From: a virus
Direction: 5' to 3' (one strand)
Length of the DNA: 33,790 nt
IMG/VR virus record: IMGVR_UViG_3300037504_000932
Location: 1-33,790 of that record
Shown here one piece after another: positions 22,613 through 29,185 of this stretch. Every line of letters begins with the position of its first letter. Position 1 is the first letter of the stretch. Position numbers and translations under genes: made by a program. The notes beneath the pieces are model-generated. The model was not told the origin of the DNA and did not search any database. It saw nothing but the letters and a program-made list of their open reading frames with translations.

Positions 22613-22800
22613 AACCTGAACAAGTCTGCGATTTATTAGGCGGCATCTCTTACCGCACCCTCCTCCGCCGGATCGACAAAGACGGTCTGCCGAAGATCCA
22701 AGCAACCCGAAAGGGAAAGCTCTTATTCAGCAAAGCGGCTGTCGAACTTTGGTTGAGGAAACAGCAGGAGAAAAGAATCAAGGAATTAAGGAGACGATAA
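22600..22800 (+). CDS. Excisionase-type HTH protein
   Basis: 66 residues with the helix_turn_helix_17/MerR-like layout: LKPEQVCDLLGGISYRTLLRRIDKDGLPKIQATRKGKLLFSKAAVELWL, then a basic tail (RKQQEKRIKELRRR). It overlaps the Cro-like gene by 13 bases, with GAGG before the ATG. Excisionase, or a small activator of the early operon, are both possible. The position in the early operon opposite int favours excisionase. Confidence 0.65.
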   Translation: METLKPEQVCDLLGGISYRTLLRRIDKDGLPKIQATRKGKLLFSKAAVELWLRKQQEKRIKELRRR

Positions 22801-22801
22801 A

Positions 22802-23083
22802 TTGCTTGAAGATTATAAAAATCATCTCTTAAGGCTCAAGCAACGGTCTGAAAAGCTGACGGAATCATACCCTTCCGGTTTCCAACGGGAACATGAAAAC
22901 GTCAGGGCCCAGGCGTTAAGCCTTGCCTATGACCTGTTCCTTCATTACCTGGAACTGGAAAAAAAGAAACAAAAAAAGGAGAGCCGAAAAAATGGCAGAA
23001 AAAAACAACAACGCCCCTCCTACCCTCTCCGCCGAAGTGGTAAAAGAGGACCAGGGCGACCAAGAAAATCATCAAATCGTTAA
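22802..23083 (+). CDS. Small helical protein with C-terminal AT-hook
   Basis: 93 residues from a TTG at 22802, preceded by AAGGAG. The first 60 residues are helical (LEDYKNHLLRLKQRSEKLTES, ENVRAQALSLAYDLFLHYLELEKK), then a very basic part ends with SGKRGPGRPRKSSNR. GPGRPRK is an AT-hook, the minor-groove AT-DNA binding motif. The last 92 bases are shared, in another frame, with the start of the RecT-like gene. Binding to AT-rich phage DNA is an inference from the motif. Confidence 0.6.
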   Translation: MLEDYKNHLLRLKQRSEKLTESYPSGFQREHENVRAQALSLAYDLFLHYLELEKKKQKKESRKNGRKKQQRPSYPLRRSGKRGPGRPRKSSNR

Positions 23084-24068
23084 GCAGGAGCAGCACTTAT
23101 CCCAGCGGCCGGCGGACGCATACCTGGCCAACGCCCAGGACCTCTTGACTATGGCCGAAGGCCTGGCCAAATCCAAGATGTTTCCCAATGTCAAGGACGA
23201 GTACGGAGCCATGGCTATGATCGAGTACGGCCGGGAACTGGGACTGCCGCCGGTGGTCGCCCTCCAGACCATGAGCGTTGTCAACGGCAAGCTCTGTGTC
23301 GAAGCGAAGATCTATCAGAGTCTACTGGAAAAAGCCGGCATCAGGATCTCCATTCTCAAGAAAGACAAGGAAGGCTGCCGGCTCAAGTTTGAAAAGCCGG
23401 GCAAGGCCCATGAAGAAGAATTCACCATGAAGGACGCGGAGCGGATCGGCCTGGCCAAGAAACTCAATTACCAATACTACCCGGAAGAGATGTGCTACTG
23501 GCGGTGTATTTCCAAGGGCGGGAGGGTGATAGACCCCGGTGCCGTCCTGGGTCTTTACACCAAAGAGGAAATGCAGGACACACCCGATGTCGTCCAGGAG
23601 TCTTACTCCGAAAAGCAGAAGGAAGAGAAAAAGAAGGAAGAGTCCAAAAAGGATACTAAATCATCTTCCAAGAAAACCACCAAGAAGGGATCCACCAAGA
23701 AAAAAACCGAAACCAAAAAAGAGGAACCGAAAGAGGAACCACAGGACGATGAGAAAACCGAGCTGGTCAATGAGATCAAGCAATATTTCGAAGACGGATT
23801 CGATGACGGAGAGGCCATGTATAAGCAATTCAAAAGGTTCCTCTCCGACTTCCAGAACGAAAAAAACCGAGACCAGGGAAAAGACCTTTGTTTTGTGCTG
23901 GGAAACCAGTACGGCCACCTCTCCATGACGGAAGGAAAGCTGGACGATCTCAAGAAAATGTGGGGAACCAAAAAGGCCCAGGAATACACTTTGTTCAATT
24001 TCCGCAAATGGCTCAGGGAGCAGAACGAAACCCAGGAAGGCGAGAGTGAAGACGACACCCCCTTTTAG
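22992..24068 (+). CDS. RecT-like single-strand annealing protein with SSB-like tip
   Basis: 358 residues from the ATG at 22992, with AGGAG 10 bases upstream; an in-frame ATG 23 codons earlier lies inside the previous gene. Residues about 40-190 match phage RecT-like recombination proteins: LAKSKMFPNVKDEYGAMA, YGRELGLPPVVALQTM, VNGKLCVEAKIYQSLLEKAG, EFTMKDAERIGL, then MCYWRCISKGGRVIDPG. A Lys/Thr/Ser-rich linker (residues about 210-245) follows, then a helical domain, and the chain ends SEDDTPF, like the SSB docking tip. It pairs with the nuclease encoded next, as RecT pairs with RecE. Confidence 0.7.
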   Translation: MAEKNNNAPPTLSAEVVKEDQGDQENHQIVKQEQHLSQRPADAYLANAQDLLTMAEGLAKSKMFPNVKDEYGAMAMIEYGRELGLPPVVALQTMSVVNGKLCVEAKIYQSLLEKAGIRISILKKDKEGCRLKFEKPGKAHEEEFTMKDAERIGLAKKLNYQYYPEEMCYWRCISKGGRVIDPGAVLGLYTKEEMQDTPDVVQESYSEKQKEEKKKEESKKDTKSSSKKTTKKGSTKKKTETKKEEPKEEPQDDEKTELVNEIKQYFEDGFDDGEAMYKQFKRFLSDFQNEKNRDQGKDLCFVLGNQYGHLSMTEGKLDDLKKMWGTKKAQEYTLFNFRKWLREQNETQEGESEDDTPF

Positions 24069-24077
24069 GAGCCGGGC

Positions 24078-24962
24078 ATGAATCAAAAAATCGAAATAAA
24101 AAACGGAAGATACATCATCCCGGGTCATGGCTCTCTCCCGCGCGTCACCTCCATCTGCGGACTGCTGGATAAGTCCCGTCCGCTTGTCGGCTGGGCCAGC
24201 CGGGTTGTCGCTGAATACGCGCTTAAAGAAATCATTGAGAAACTTAAATGGGGAGAGCTGACGATTGATCAAATCGAAAAGATGGACGTAGATCAGTTCG
24301 TCAAAGACGCAAAGAGCAGCCCCAGGCTAATCAAGGAAAGGGAAGCGGAGAAAGGAAAGCGGGTCCATAAGTTTGCCGAGCTTATGTTCAAGGCGCTGAT
24401 TATGGGCCGGCTGGTGGACCTGGAGGTGGATGAAGACATTGAGAAACCATGCCAGGCCCTTATCCAGTTCGTAGAGGACCACCATATTGAACCGATCGCA
24501 GTAGAAAAAACCGTATGGTCCAAATCATTCGGCGGATACGCCGGCCGGCTGGACGTTGTTTCCTGGAAAGACGACAAGCTCTTTGTGATCGATCTCAAGA
24601 CAGCCAAAGGCCTTTACGATGACCACCCGCTTCAGATAGCCGCCTATTATCACGCTTTCAAACAGATGCATGATAACGAGCCTATTGACGGAGCTGCCGT
24701 TCTCCGGCTGGATAAAGTCTCAGGTTTTCCCTTTTGGCATGAGTACACGCCAAAACAAATGGACGACTATGTGGATGAATTCAGCTTTTGGTGCGCGATC
24801 TGGCATATCCGGAATGATCGGAGAATCCGGGAGAAGGAGAAAAAGAAAAAGGCCGCGGCCAAAAAGAAAACCACAAAGAAGAAGACAACGAAGAAAACCA
24901 CCAAGAAAAAAACCCAACAGGCGGAACTGCCTGATGCTTGGGAAGGGGAGGCTCCCTACTAA
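24078..24962 (+). CDS. PD-(D/E)XK exonuclease with SSB-like tip
   Basis: 294 residues, AGGAG before the ATG. The nuclease core has Glu143 (VEKTVW), Asp159 in AGRLDVV, Asp172-Leu-Lys174 in VIDLKT and Gln186 with Tyr190 in LQIAAYY. This is the RecB/Cas4-type active site. After residue 250 a Lys/Thr repeat tail (KKKTTKKKTTKK) precedes the ending AWEGEAPY. The tail is histone H1-like and unusual for such nucleases. Beside a RecT-like annealing gene, it should degrade DNA ends to expose single strands for annealing. Confidence 0.75.
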   Translation: MNQKIEIKNGRYIIPGHGSLPRVTSICGLLDKSRPLVGWASRVVAEYALKEIIEKLKWGELTIDQIEKMDVDQFVKDAKSSPRLIKEREAEKGKRVHKFAELMFKALIMGRLVDLEVDEDIEKPCQALIQFVEDHHIEPIAVEKTVWSKSFGGYAGRLDVVSWKDDKLFVIDLKTAKGLYDDHPLQIAAYYHAFKQMHDNEPIDGAAVLRLDKVSGFPFWHEYTPKQMDDYVDEFSFWCAIWHIRNDRRIREKEKKKKAAAKKKTTKKKTTKKTTKKKTQQAELPDAWEGEAPY

Positions 24963-25075
24963 TGAGAAAGATCAATTGGCCGGTCGCCTTCCGGTATCTG
25001 GGATATTTGATTTTATTCGCCGTCATCATCCTGATCTCACTCTTGGCAATTAAGACGGGAGGAATCCTTGGGTGA
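24962..25075 (+). CDS. 37-aa single-pass membrane protein
   Basis: The ATG overlaps the stop of the nuclease gene (TAATG) and the frame ends at TGA 25073-25075, inside the start of the SSB gene. The protein starts MRKINWPVAFRYLGY and has one hydrophobic segment, YLILFAVIILISLLAI, at about residues 15-30. GGGGAGG lies 14 bases before the ATG. Tight overlap on both sides supports translation. A membrane microprotein inside a recombination cluster is unusual; function unknown. Confidence 0.55.
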   Translation: MRKINWPVAFRYLGYLILFAVIILISLLAIKTGGILG

Positions 25076-25478
25076 TTTCAACAGCCTGAATGTCGTCATA
25101 CTTGTCGGTAATCTCGGTGAGGACCCGAAACTATACAAAGGGAAAAAAAGCAAACAAAAATTCACCAGGTTTTCTCTCTGCACCAATCAAAAAGCCATCA
25201 ACTCTAAAAAAATAATCGAACAGTGGCACAAGGTTGTTGCCTGGGGATCGTTGGCGGAGGCAGCAGTTACATACCTCCGCAAAGGTTCAAGCATCATGAT
25301 TAAGGGGTATCTCAAAACCAGGACATACAACAAAGACGGTGAAAAACGATACATCACCGAGGTCCATGCGAATGAATGGATCTTCAACAGCAAGGGAAAA
25401 TCCGGAGACGTGACGGACAATACGGAACCTCCGGAGGAAGAGGAAGGATACAGTGCGGAAGATGAGGACCCGTATTAG
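25068..25478 (+). CDS. ssb: Single-stranded DNA-binding protein
   Basis: 136 residues from a TTG at 25068 behind GGGAGGA. The OB-fold is clear: LNVVILVGNLGEDPKLY, KFTRFSLCTNQ, EQWHKVVAWGSLAEAAVTYLRKGSSIMIKGYLKTRTYNKDG, then YITEVHANEW. An acidic tail (DNTEPPEEEEGYSAEDEDPY in effect, residues 117-136) ends DEDPY where cellular SSBs end DDDIPF. It coats single strands made during replication and recombination and displays the tip for partner docking. Other genes here end in the same way. Confidence 0.9.
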   Translation: MGDFNSLNVVILVGNLGEDPKLYKGKKSKQKFTRFSLCTNQKAINSKKIIEQWHKVVAWGSLAEAAVTYLRKGSSIMIKGYLKTRTYNKDGEKRYITEVHANEWIFNSKGKSGDVTDNTEPPEEEEGYSAEDEDPY

Positions 25479-25503
25479 TGTTCGCCCGTTCTGGGTCCCC
25501 AAA

Positions 25504-25549
25504 GGCGCAGGGCTTACGGCCAAGGTCCCTGACAAGGATCCCCTGCGCC
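25504..25549. repeat. Inverted repeat, 9-bp arms
   Basis: GGCGCAGGG (25504-25512) and CCCTGCGCC (25541-25549) are perfect inverted copies with 28 bases between. It lies in the 168-base non-coding gap between ssb and the initiator gene, where another large dyad follows. It may form an RNA or single-strand DNA structure. Confidence 0.6.
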
Positions 25550-25570
25550 AATCATCTCCTTTCATATATC

Positions 25571-25628
25571 GGGGCGGCGGCTGTCCCCCATCAAACCTCC
25601 TTCACGACCTGGCATCGGTCGCCGCCCC
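25571..25628. repeat. Inverted repeat, 11-bp G/C-rich stem
   Basis: GGGGCGGCGGC (25571-25581) pairs with GTCGCCGCCCC (25618-25628), with one G-T pair, around a 36-base loop. The stem ends 18 bases before the initiator start, which has only a weak ribosome site, so folding could control initiator translation. It could equally serve as a single-strand initiation structure. Confidence 0.6.
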
Positions 25629-25646
25629 CCTACAAAAAGATGCGAC

Positions 25647-26471
25647 ATGAAACGCGGATACATAAAACTATGGCGGAAGATTAAAGACCATGATTTCTGG
25701 AAAGAAAACAGATCTAAAACAAAATTTGAAGCATGGGTGGATCTTCTGATGATGGCAGCCGGCCTGGATAAAAAAGTGTTATACCGCGGAGAAATGATCA
25801 AGGTGAAAAGAGGCCAAATCCTCACATCAAAACTCTCCCTCTCTAAACAATGGGGGTGGGACAGGAAAACGGTCACAAGATTTATCGATTTATTAAAAAA
25901 TGAGGACCAAATAAGGGTCATCAAAAAGGACAACAGATATTCCATCTTAAGTATATGTAATTACGAGAAATACAATCCCCTCAGTGATATTGAAAGGACA
26001 ACAGAAGGGACAACAGAAGGGACAACTGATGCCCCAACTGATGCCCCAACAGAAGGGACAACGTCTAAGAAAGATAAAAGAAGGAATAAAGAAGGAATAA
26101 ATAATACATATGCAGACTGTCTGCAAAAATGGAACCAATTCGCTGAAAAACACAACCTCCCTCAAATCATCAAAATCACACCCAGGACAAGAAGAGGCCG
26201 CGCTCTCAATGCCCGGCTGAAAGAGGGATTAAACTTTGATGAACTCTTAGAACGTATCGAAGAGCAGCCGTTCCTGCTGGGTGAGAATAAAAACGGCTGG
26301 GCGGTTGACTTTGATTTTATCATCACCGCATCCAAGTATCAGAAAATCATAGAAGGCGGATATAAACGTGTTCATCGAGATCCGGCCGTTGACGCAAAAG
26401 AAAGGGTGGAAAGAGTAGAAAAAATCCGCAAGAGAATTCGGGAGGAAAAATTCGAGGAGGAACCCTATTGA
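25647..26471 (+). CDS. DnaD/O-type replication initiator with internal origin repeats
   Basis: 274 residues. The N-terminal 115 form the winged-helix of phage replisome organisers: GYIKLWRKIKDHDFW, VKRGQILTSKLSLSKQWGWDRKTVTRFIDLLKNEDQIRV, YSILSICNYEKYNP. A Thr/Glu/Gly linker made of four-residue units (TTEG, TTDAP-type) is encoded by 12-bp DNA repeats. The C-terminal 120 residues look like a DnaD/helicase-contact domain (FDELLERIEEQPFLLGENKNGWAVDFDFIITASKYQKIIEG). It ends KFEEEPY, an SSB-like tip. The ribosome site is weak. Confidence 0.75.
   Translation: MKRGYIKLWRKIKDHDFWKENRSKTKFEAWVDLLMMAAGLDKKVLYRGEMIKVKRGQILTSKLSLSKQWGWDRKTVTRFIDLLKNEDQIRVIKKDNRYSILSICNYEKYNPLSDIERTTEGTTEGTTDAPTDAPTEGTTSKKDKRRNKEGINNTYADCLQKWNQFAEKHNLPQIIKITPRTRRGRALNARLKEGLNFDELLERIEEQPFLLGENKNGWAVDFDFIITASKYQKIIEGGYKRVHRDPAVDAKERVERVEKIRKRIREEKFEEEPY
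25993..26115. other. ori: Probable replication origin: six 12-bp iterons and AT-rich stretch
   Basis: Six head-to-tail 12-mers cover 25993-26064: AAAGGACAACAG, AAGGGACAACAG, AAGGGACAACTG, ATGCCCCAACTG, ATGCCCCAACAG and AAGGGACAACGT. An A-rich, G/C-poor stretch (26065-26115, with two AAGGAATAAA) follows. Iterons plus an AT-rich unwinding region inside the initiator gene is the lambda O arrangement. Confidence 0.7.
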
Positions 26472-26959
26472 GTATCCGGGCGGAATTTTGGGATGACTGC
26501 ATTACGCGGCTCATGAAATTTTTCACGGAGATTGATTCATCCAGGCAGGACGGATACTACGCGGAACTGGAAAAGCGTGATGTGGGTGAAAAGGTCTTGG
26601 AGAAAGCCATTGATTTCCTGATTGAAAACAGAACCCATAAATACTTCCCTTCTTTCGCTGAGATCCTGGATGCGGTCGATGAGGTCCGCCGGCGATATAA
26701 ATTCACCGAGTACGACTTTGAACCCTGCGGCCTTTGTGAGGATACCGGTTTTCGGATTGAGAAAAGGGTGTATCCGGAACTCGGGCCTGAGACCAGGGAG
26801 ACCGCCGTTCCCTGTTCATGCCAGCAGGGTCAGTTTCGAAAGCGGCAGCTTAAACGCCAGGCCAAGGATGGAAAATTAGCACCGAAAAAATATTACAAAT
26901 ATACGGTGGTCCGGGACCAGGAAGAGATTAAATTCCCGGAGGATGAGGAACCGTATTAG
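26468..26959 (+). CDS. Probable helicase loader with zinc knuckle and SSB-like tip
   Basis: 163 residues from a TTG at 26468 overlapping the initiator stop, with GGAGGA upstream. The N-terminal helical part (FWDDCITRLMKFFTE, YYAELEKRDVGEKVLEKAIDFLIENRTHKYFPSFAEILDAVDEV) resembles phage helicase-loader/G39P-type proteins, where a 'fPsfaEi' turn is usual. Four cysteines follow (CGLC near 88 and CSC near 116), a GxG-flanked zinc knuckle typical of these loaders. It ends FPEDEEPY. No helicase gene is visible, so it should bring in the host DnaB. Function inferred from neighbour and motif. Confidence 0.55.
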   Translation: MSIRAEFWDDCITRLMKFFTEIDSSRQDGYYAELEKRDVGEKVLEKAIDFLIENRTHKYFPSFAEILDAVDEVRRRYKFTEYDFEPCGLCEDTGFRIEKRVYPELGPETRETAVPCSCQQGQFRKRQLKRQAKDGKLAPKKYYKYTVVRDQEEIKFPEDEEPY

Positions 26960-26967
26960 GAGGAAAT

Positions 26968-27543
26968 ATGTCTGTAAAGATCAAACCTTGTTATTTCCCC
27001 AGATATTCCGGGGCAAGCTGCAGAGCAGTTTACCGATGTAAACGGAATACATGCGAGTACGCAAAAAAACACAAAGTTACCTGGAAGAATTGCCCTTACG
27101 GGGGAAAAGCGGGACCGCTCCTGACTTATGAACCGAAAGGCATGAAGGTCCGCATAAAACCTAAGCCGGAGAAAAAGAGAAAACAGATCTTAATTCAGGC
27201 TTGGGAAAGAGAAAAGAATCCAGGAATGAATCCTCCAGGAACATACTTCGTGATCAAGAAGATAGACGCTTTACGGTGTGACCAGCTCCCTCAGGAGTAC
27301 TGCAATAAAAGCCCTTTTGTGTGCAAGGTCCTCCGAAAAACCAAAGACGGTAAACGGATCTCTGTTTTAGGTCTCCATGATGATCGACAGGGTATGTATA
27401 TTGCACCAGGAGATATTCTTCATAAGGAGCAAATCCCAGGTTTACTTAATTTTTGCCGCCGAGCCGGAAACCGCCTTCGTGGTATCAACCAGAGGAAAAA
27501 GAAAGAGCAGCAGAAAGGGAAGCTGCGCACCTGGAGGATTTGA
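26968..27543 (+). CDS. Cys-rich basic protein, unknown
   Basis: 191 residues; AGGAGG before the ATG. The first 45 residues hold five cysteines (PCYFP, CRAVYRCKRNTC, NCPYGG), a possible zinc site. A basic middle follows (RIKPKPEKKRKQ) and then a beta-rich segment around TYFVIKKIDALRCDQLPQEYC. It ends RKKKEQQKGKLRTWRI, strongly basic. The next gene overlaps by one base. DNA or RNA binding is likely from charge; no family recognised. Confidence 0.55.
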   Translation: MSVKIKPCYFPRYSGASCRAVYRCKRNTCEYAKKHKVTWKNCPYGGKAGPLLTYEPKGMKVRIKPKPEKKRKQILIQAWEREKNPGMNPPGTYFVIKKIDALRCDQLPQEYCNKSPFVCKVLRKTKDGKRISVLGLHDDRQGMYIAPGDILHKEQIPGLLNFCRRAGNRLRGINQRKKKEQQKGKLRTWRI

Positions 27544-27854
27544 TGAAAAGAGAAGTCGCTTGGTTTTTGATTTTGATTGTTTTTATGTGCGGGGTGATAT
27601 TCGGTTATCTCATCTGTGACCAACAGCATGAAAACCTCTATCAAGAGGTCAAGGCGGCGGAAATCCAACTTGAACTGCGGCTGCTGGAACTCCGGGATGA
27701 CATGGATGAAATTGTGGTCCTGGAATATTTCCTGGATGAAACCTACAAGGATTTAAAAAGCCTGGGATACGCCCTGGAACAACTGATATACACCGGACCA
27801 CGCGGGACCATGACGCTGGACCGGAGCATGTTCAGGTTAAGCGAGGAGGATTGA
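27543..27854 (+). CDS. Membrane protein with coiled-coil
   Basis: 103 residues from the ATG at 27543, which overlaps the previous stop (TGATG); a longer in-frame start 30 codons earlier would add a low-complexity stretch without a ribosome site. One hydrophobic segment, WFLILIVFMCGVIFGYLI, is near the N-terminus. An acidic coiled coil follows (VKAAEIQLELRLLELRDDMDEIVV). Single-pass plus coiled coil recurs in several small proteins of this phage. Function unknown. Confidence 0.5.
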   Translation: MKREVAWFLILIVFMCGVIFGYLICDQQHENLYQEVKAAEIQLELRLLELRDDMDEIVVLEYFLDETYKDLKSLGYALEQLIYTGPRGTMTLDRSMFRLSEED

Positions 27855-28037
27855 ATGTTTTGCACAAGATGTAAAAACGATATCGCCGACTGCACCTGTC
27901 CGGATATTGATGATCGGTTGGGTGCTTTAACCGGAACCGTGATTTACCGGAAATGCCGGAAATGCGGGAAGCATTATGCCCGGTGTCAATGCAAGGATCC
28001 GGAATGGGTGATGAGTGAAAAGGCTGATGCCTATTAA
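27855..28037 (+). CDS. Small double zinc-knuckle protein
   Basis: 60 residues with two cysteine sets: CTRC..CTC near the N-terminus and CRKCGKHYARCQC after residue 33. The repeat of CxxC...CxC suggests two small zinc sites. GGAGG precedes the ATG. It overlaps the HNH gene. Short zinc proteins of this kind are common and mostly unassigned in phage early operons. Confidence 0.55.
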   Translation: MFCTRCKNDIADCTCPDIDDRLGALTGTVIYRKCRKCGKHYARCQCKDPEWVMSEKADAY

Positions 28038-28335
28038 GCCAGAGAGAAGAGAGCTGTATCCGGATAATTGGGACCGGATTTCTCAACTTATCCGTGAACG
28101 GGCTGGATGGGAATGTGAGCTGTGCAGTGCGGATAATGGCTCAGCGCATTGGGAGACTGGATCAAAAGTGGTGCTTACGGTTCATCACATCAATGGAGAT
28201 CCGACAGATAACCGAAAAGTCAATCTGATAGCTCTCTGCCAAAGGTGTCATTTACGGCTGGATCAGGCGTTTAAGTCTAAAATTAATAAGCCTGGAGAAT
28301 TATTCAATAACCAAAAAGGAGATAAAAATGATTAA
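28027..28335 (+). CDS. HNH endonuclease-type protein
   Basis: 102 residues from an ATG at 28027, with AAAAGG upstream; a GTG four codons earlier is the alternative. The HNH core has CELC, then VVLTVHHINGDPTDNRKVNLIALC and CQRCH. These include the His-His-Ile-Asn-Gly motif, the Asn, and two CxxC zinc pairs. HNH proteins next to early genes can be homing nucleases or host-DNA cleavage enzymes. The family is clear; the target is not. Confidence 0.8.
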   Translation: MPIKPERRELYPDNWDRISQLIRERAGWECELCSADNGSAHWETGSKVVLTVHHINGDPTDNRKVNLIALCQRCHLRLDQAFKSKINKPGELFNNQKGDKND

Positions 28336-28699
28336 AAGTATTGGAGTTATTTCCACTGAGAAAAAGGAAAATTCAAAGAGTCAATTTGGCACTGCTGTTA
28401 AATGCCTGGAAAAACGGATAAATGAAGGACGGAAATTATTAAAGATGACAGATGTTCTTTACAGTATTTCAGAGAAGGCCGGGCTTCCTGATGATGTGGT
28501 CAAGCAGATGAAAAAAGAAGGAGAACCTTTGGTTGCAGAGACGCGGGATGAACTCTCTCGCCTCGAAGCGGCCATTTCTTTTTTGGGAAACGAGAGAATG
28601 ATCCATGACCGGATCCTGGAGCTGGAAGAGGAAAACATCAAACTCCGGGACCGGGTAAAGGAGCTGGAGGATGCCGCGGCAAAATCAAAATCTTCCTGA
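28328..28699 (+). CDS. Coiled-coil protein, unknown
   Basis: 123 residues, almost wholly helical. A long coiled coil runs from about residue 68 (ETRDELSRLEAAISFL, then DRILELEEENIKLRDRVKELEDAA). The N-terminal half (FGTAVKCLEKRINEGRKLLKM) is amphipathic helix. It overlaps the HNH gene by 8 bases and the next gene by 29. AAAAAGGAG lies before the ATG. Function unknown; a dimeric scaffold or regulator is possible. Confidence 0.55.
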   Translation: MIKSIGVISTEKKENSKSQFGTAVKCLEKRINEGRKLLKMTDVLYSISEKAGLPDDVVKQMKKEGEPLVAETRDELSRLEAAISFLGNERMIHDRILELEEENIKLRDRVKELEDAAAKSKSS

Positions 28700-28943
28700 T
28701 ATCTGCATTAGGAAACGTGATTCCATCGGAACCTATGATCACTGCGAGGTGACTCCTGTGCCGTCAGAGCACACCTATTGCTTTGAGTACTACTACAAAG
28801 ACCGGTATGTCAGCGAGCGCAGGATCCCGGCGATTATCCTCAATGACTATATCTCACGGTATCGCAGAATGACCGGAACGGAACCGCTGGACCGCCATCT
28901 TCACTACATCGTCTTCATGTATATGTTTGGAAAGGGAATATAA
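28671..28943 (+). CDS. Small basic/aromatic protein, unknown
   Basis: 90 residues starting inside the end of the previous gene; AAAGGAG lies 7 bases before the ATG. The sequence is rich in Tyr/Arg (CFEYYYKDRYVSERRIP, YISRYRRM, YIVFMYMFGKGI) with no known motif. Its reading frame is in the same operon and not frameshifted from any neighbour I can see. No function suggested. Confidence 0.45.
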   Translation: MPRQNQNLPDICIRKRDSIGTYDHCEVTPVPSEHTYCFEYYYKDRYVSERRIPAIILNDYISRYRRMTGTEPLDRHLHYIVFMYMFGKGI

Positions 28944-28987
28944 ATTGGCCGAATTTCGCCGTCAGGCTCCGTATGCGGAGGCTTTTC

Positions 28988-29185
28988 ATGGAAGCTAACA
29001 TAAAACCACGGACATGTAAATATTGCGGAAAAATCATCCCTGTGAGCGTACTTAAAAAATATCCCACAAAAAAGTTTTGCAATAAAAGCCATCATGATAA
29101 ATGGTGGAGCCGGCACAACCGAAGATTTAGGCAGATTGAGGAAAGGCTTGACCGGATCGAGTCTTTTATCGGGATTAGGAAATGA
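28988..29185 (+). CDS. Small zinc-finger protein with helical C-terminus
   Basis: 65 residues from the ATG at 28988, which has GGAGG six bases upstream; an ATG five codons earlier would be covered by that site. A C-terminal helix (RQIEERLDRIESFI) follows a zinc finger, CKYCGK..FCNKSHH. The ribosome site lies in one arm of a short hairpin, CTCCG-TATG-CGGAG (28966-28980), which could lower translation. The finger has two Cys, one Cys and His residues. Nucleic-acid binding is likely. Confidence 0.6.
   Translation: MEANIKPRTCKYCGKIIPVSVLKKYPTKKFCNKSHHDKWWSRHNRRFRQIEERLDRIESFIGIRK

Noticed and set aside
25478-25684. A GTG-started 68-residue frame after ssb
   Set aside because: It reads through both large inverted repeats, has poor composition and no ribosome site, and overlaps the initiator start.
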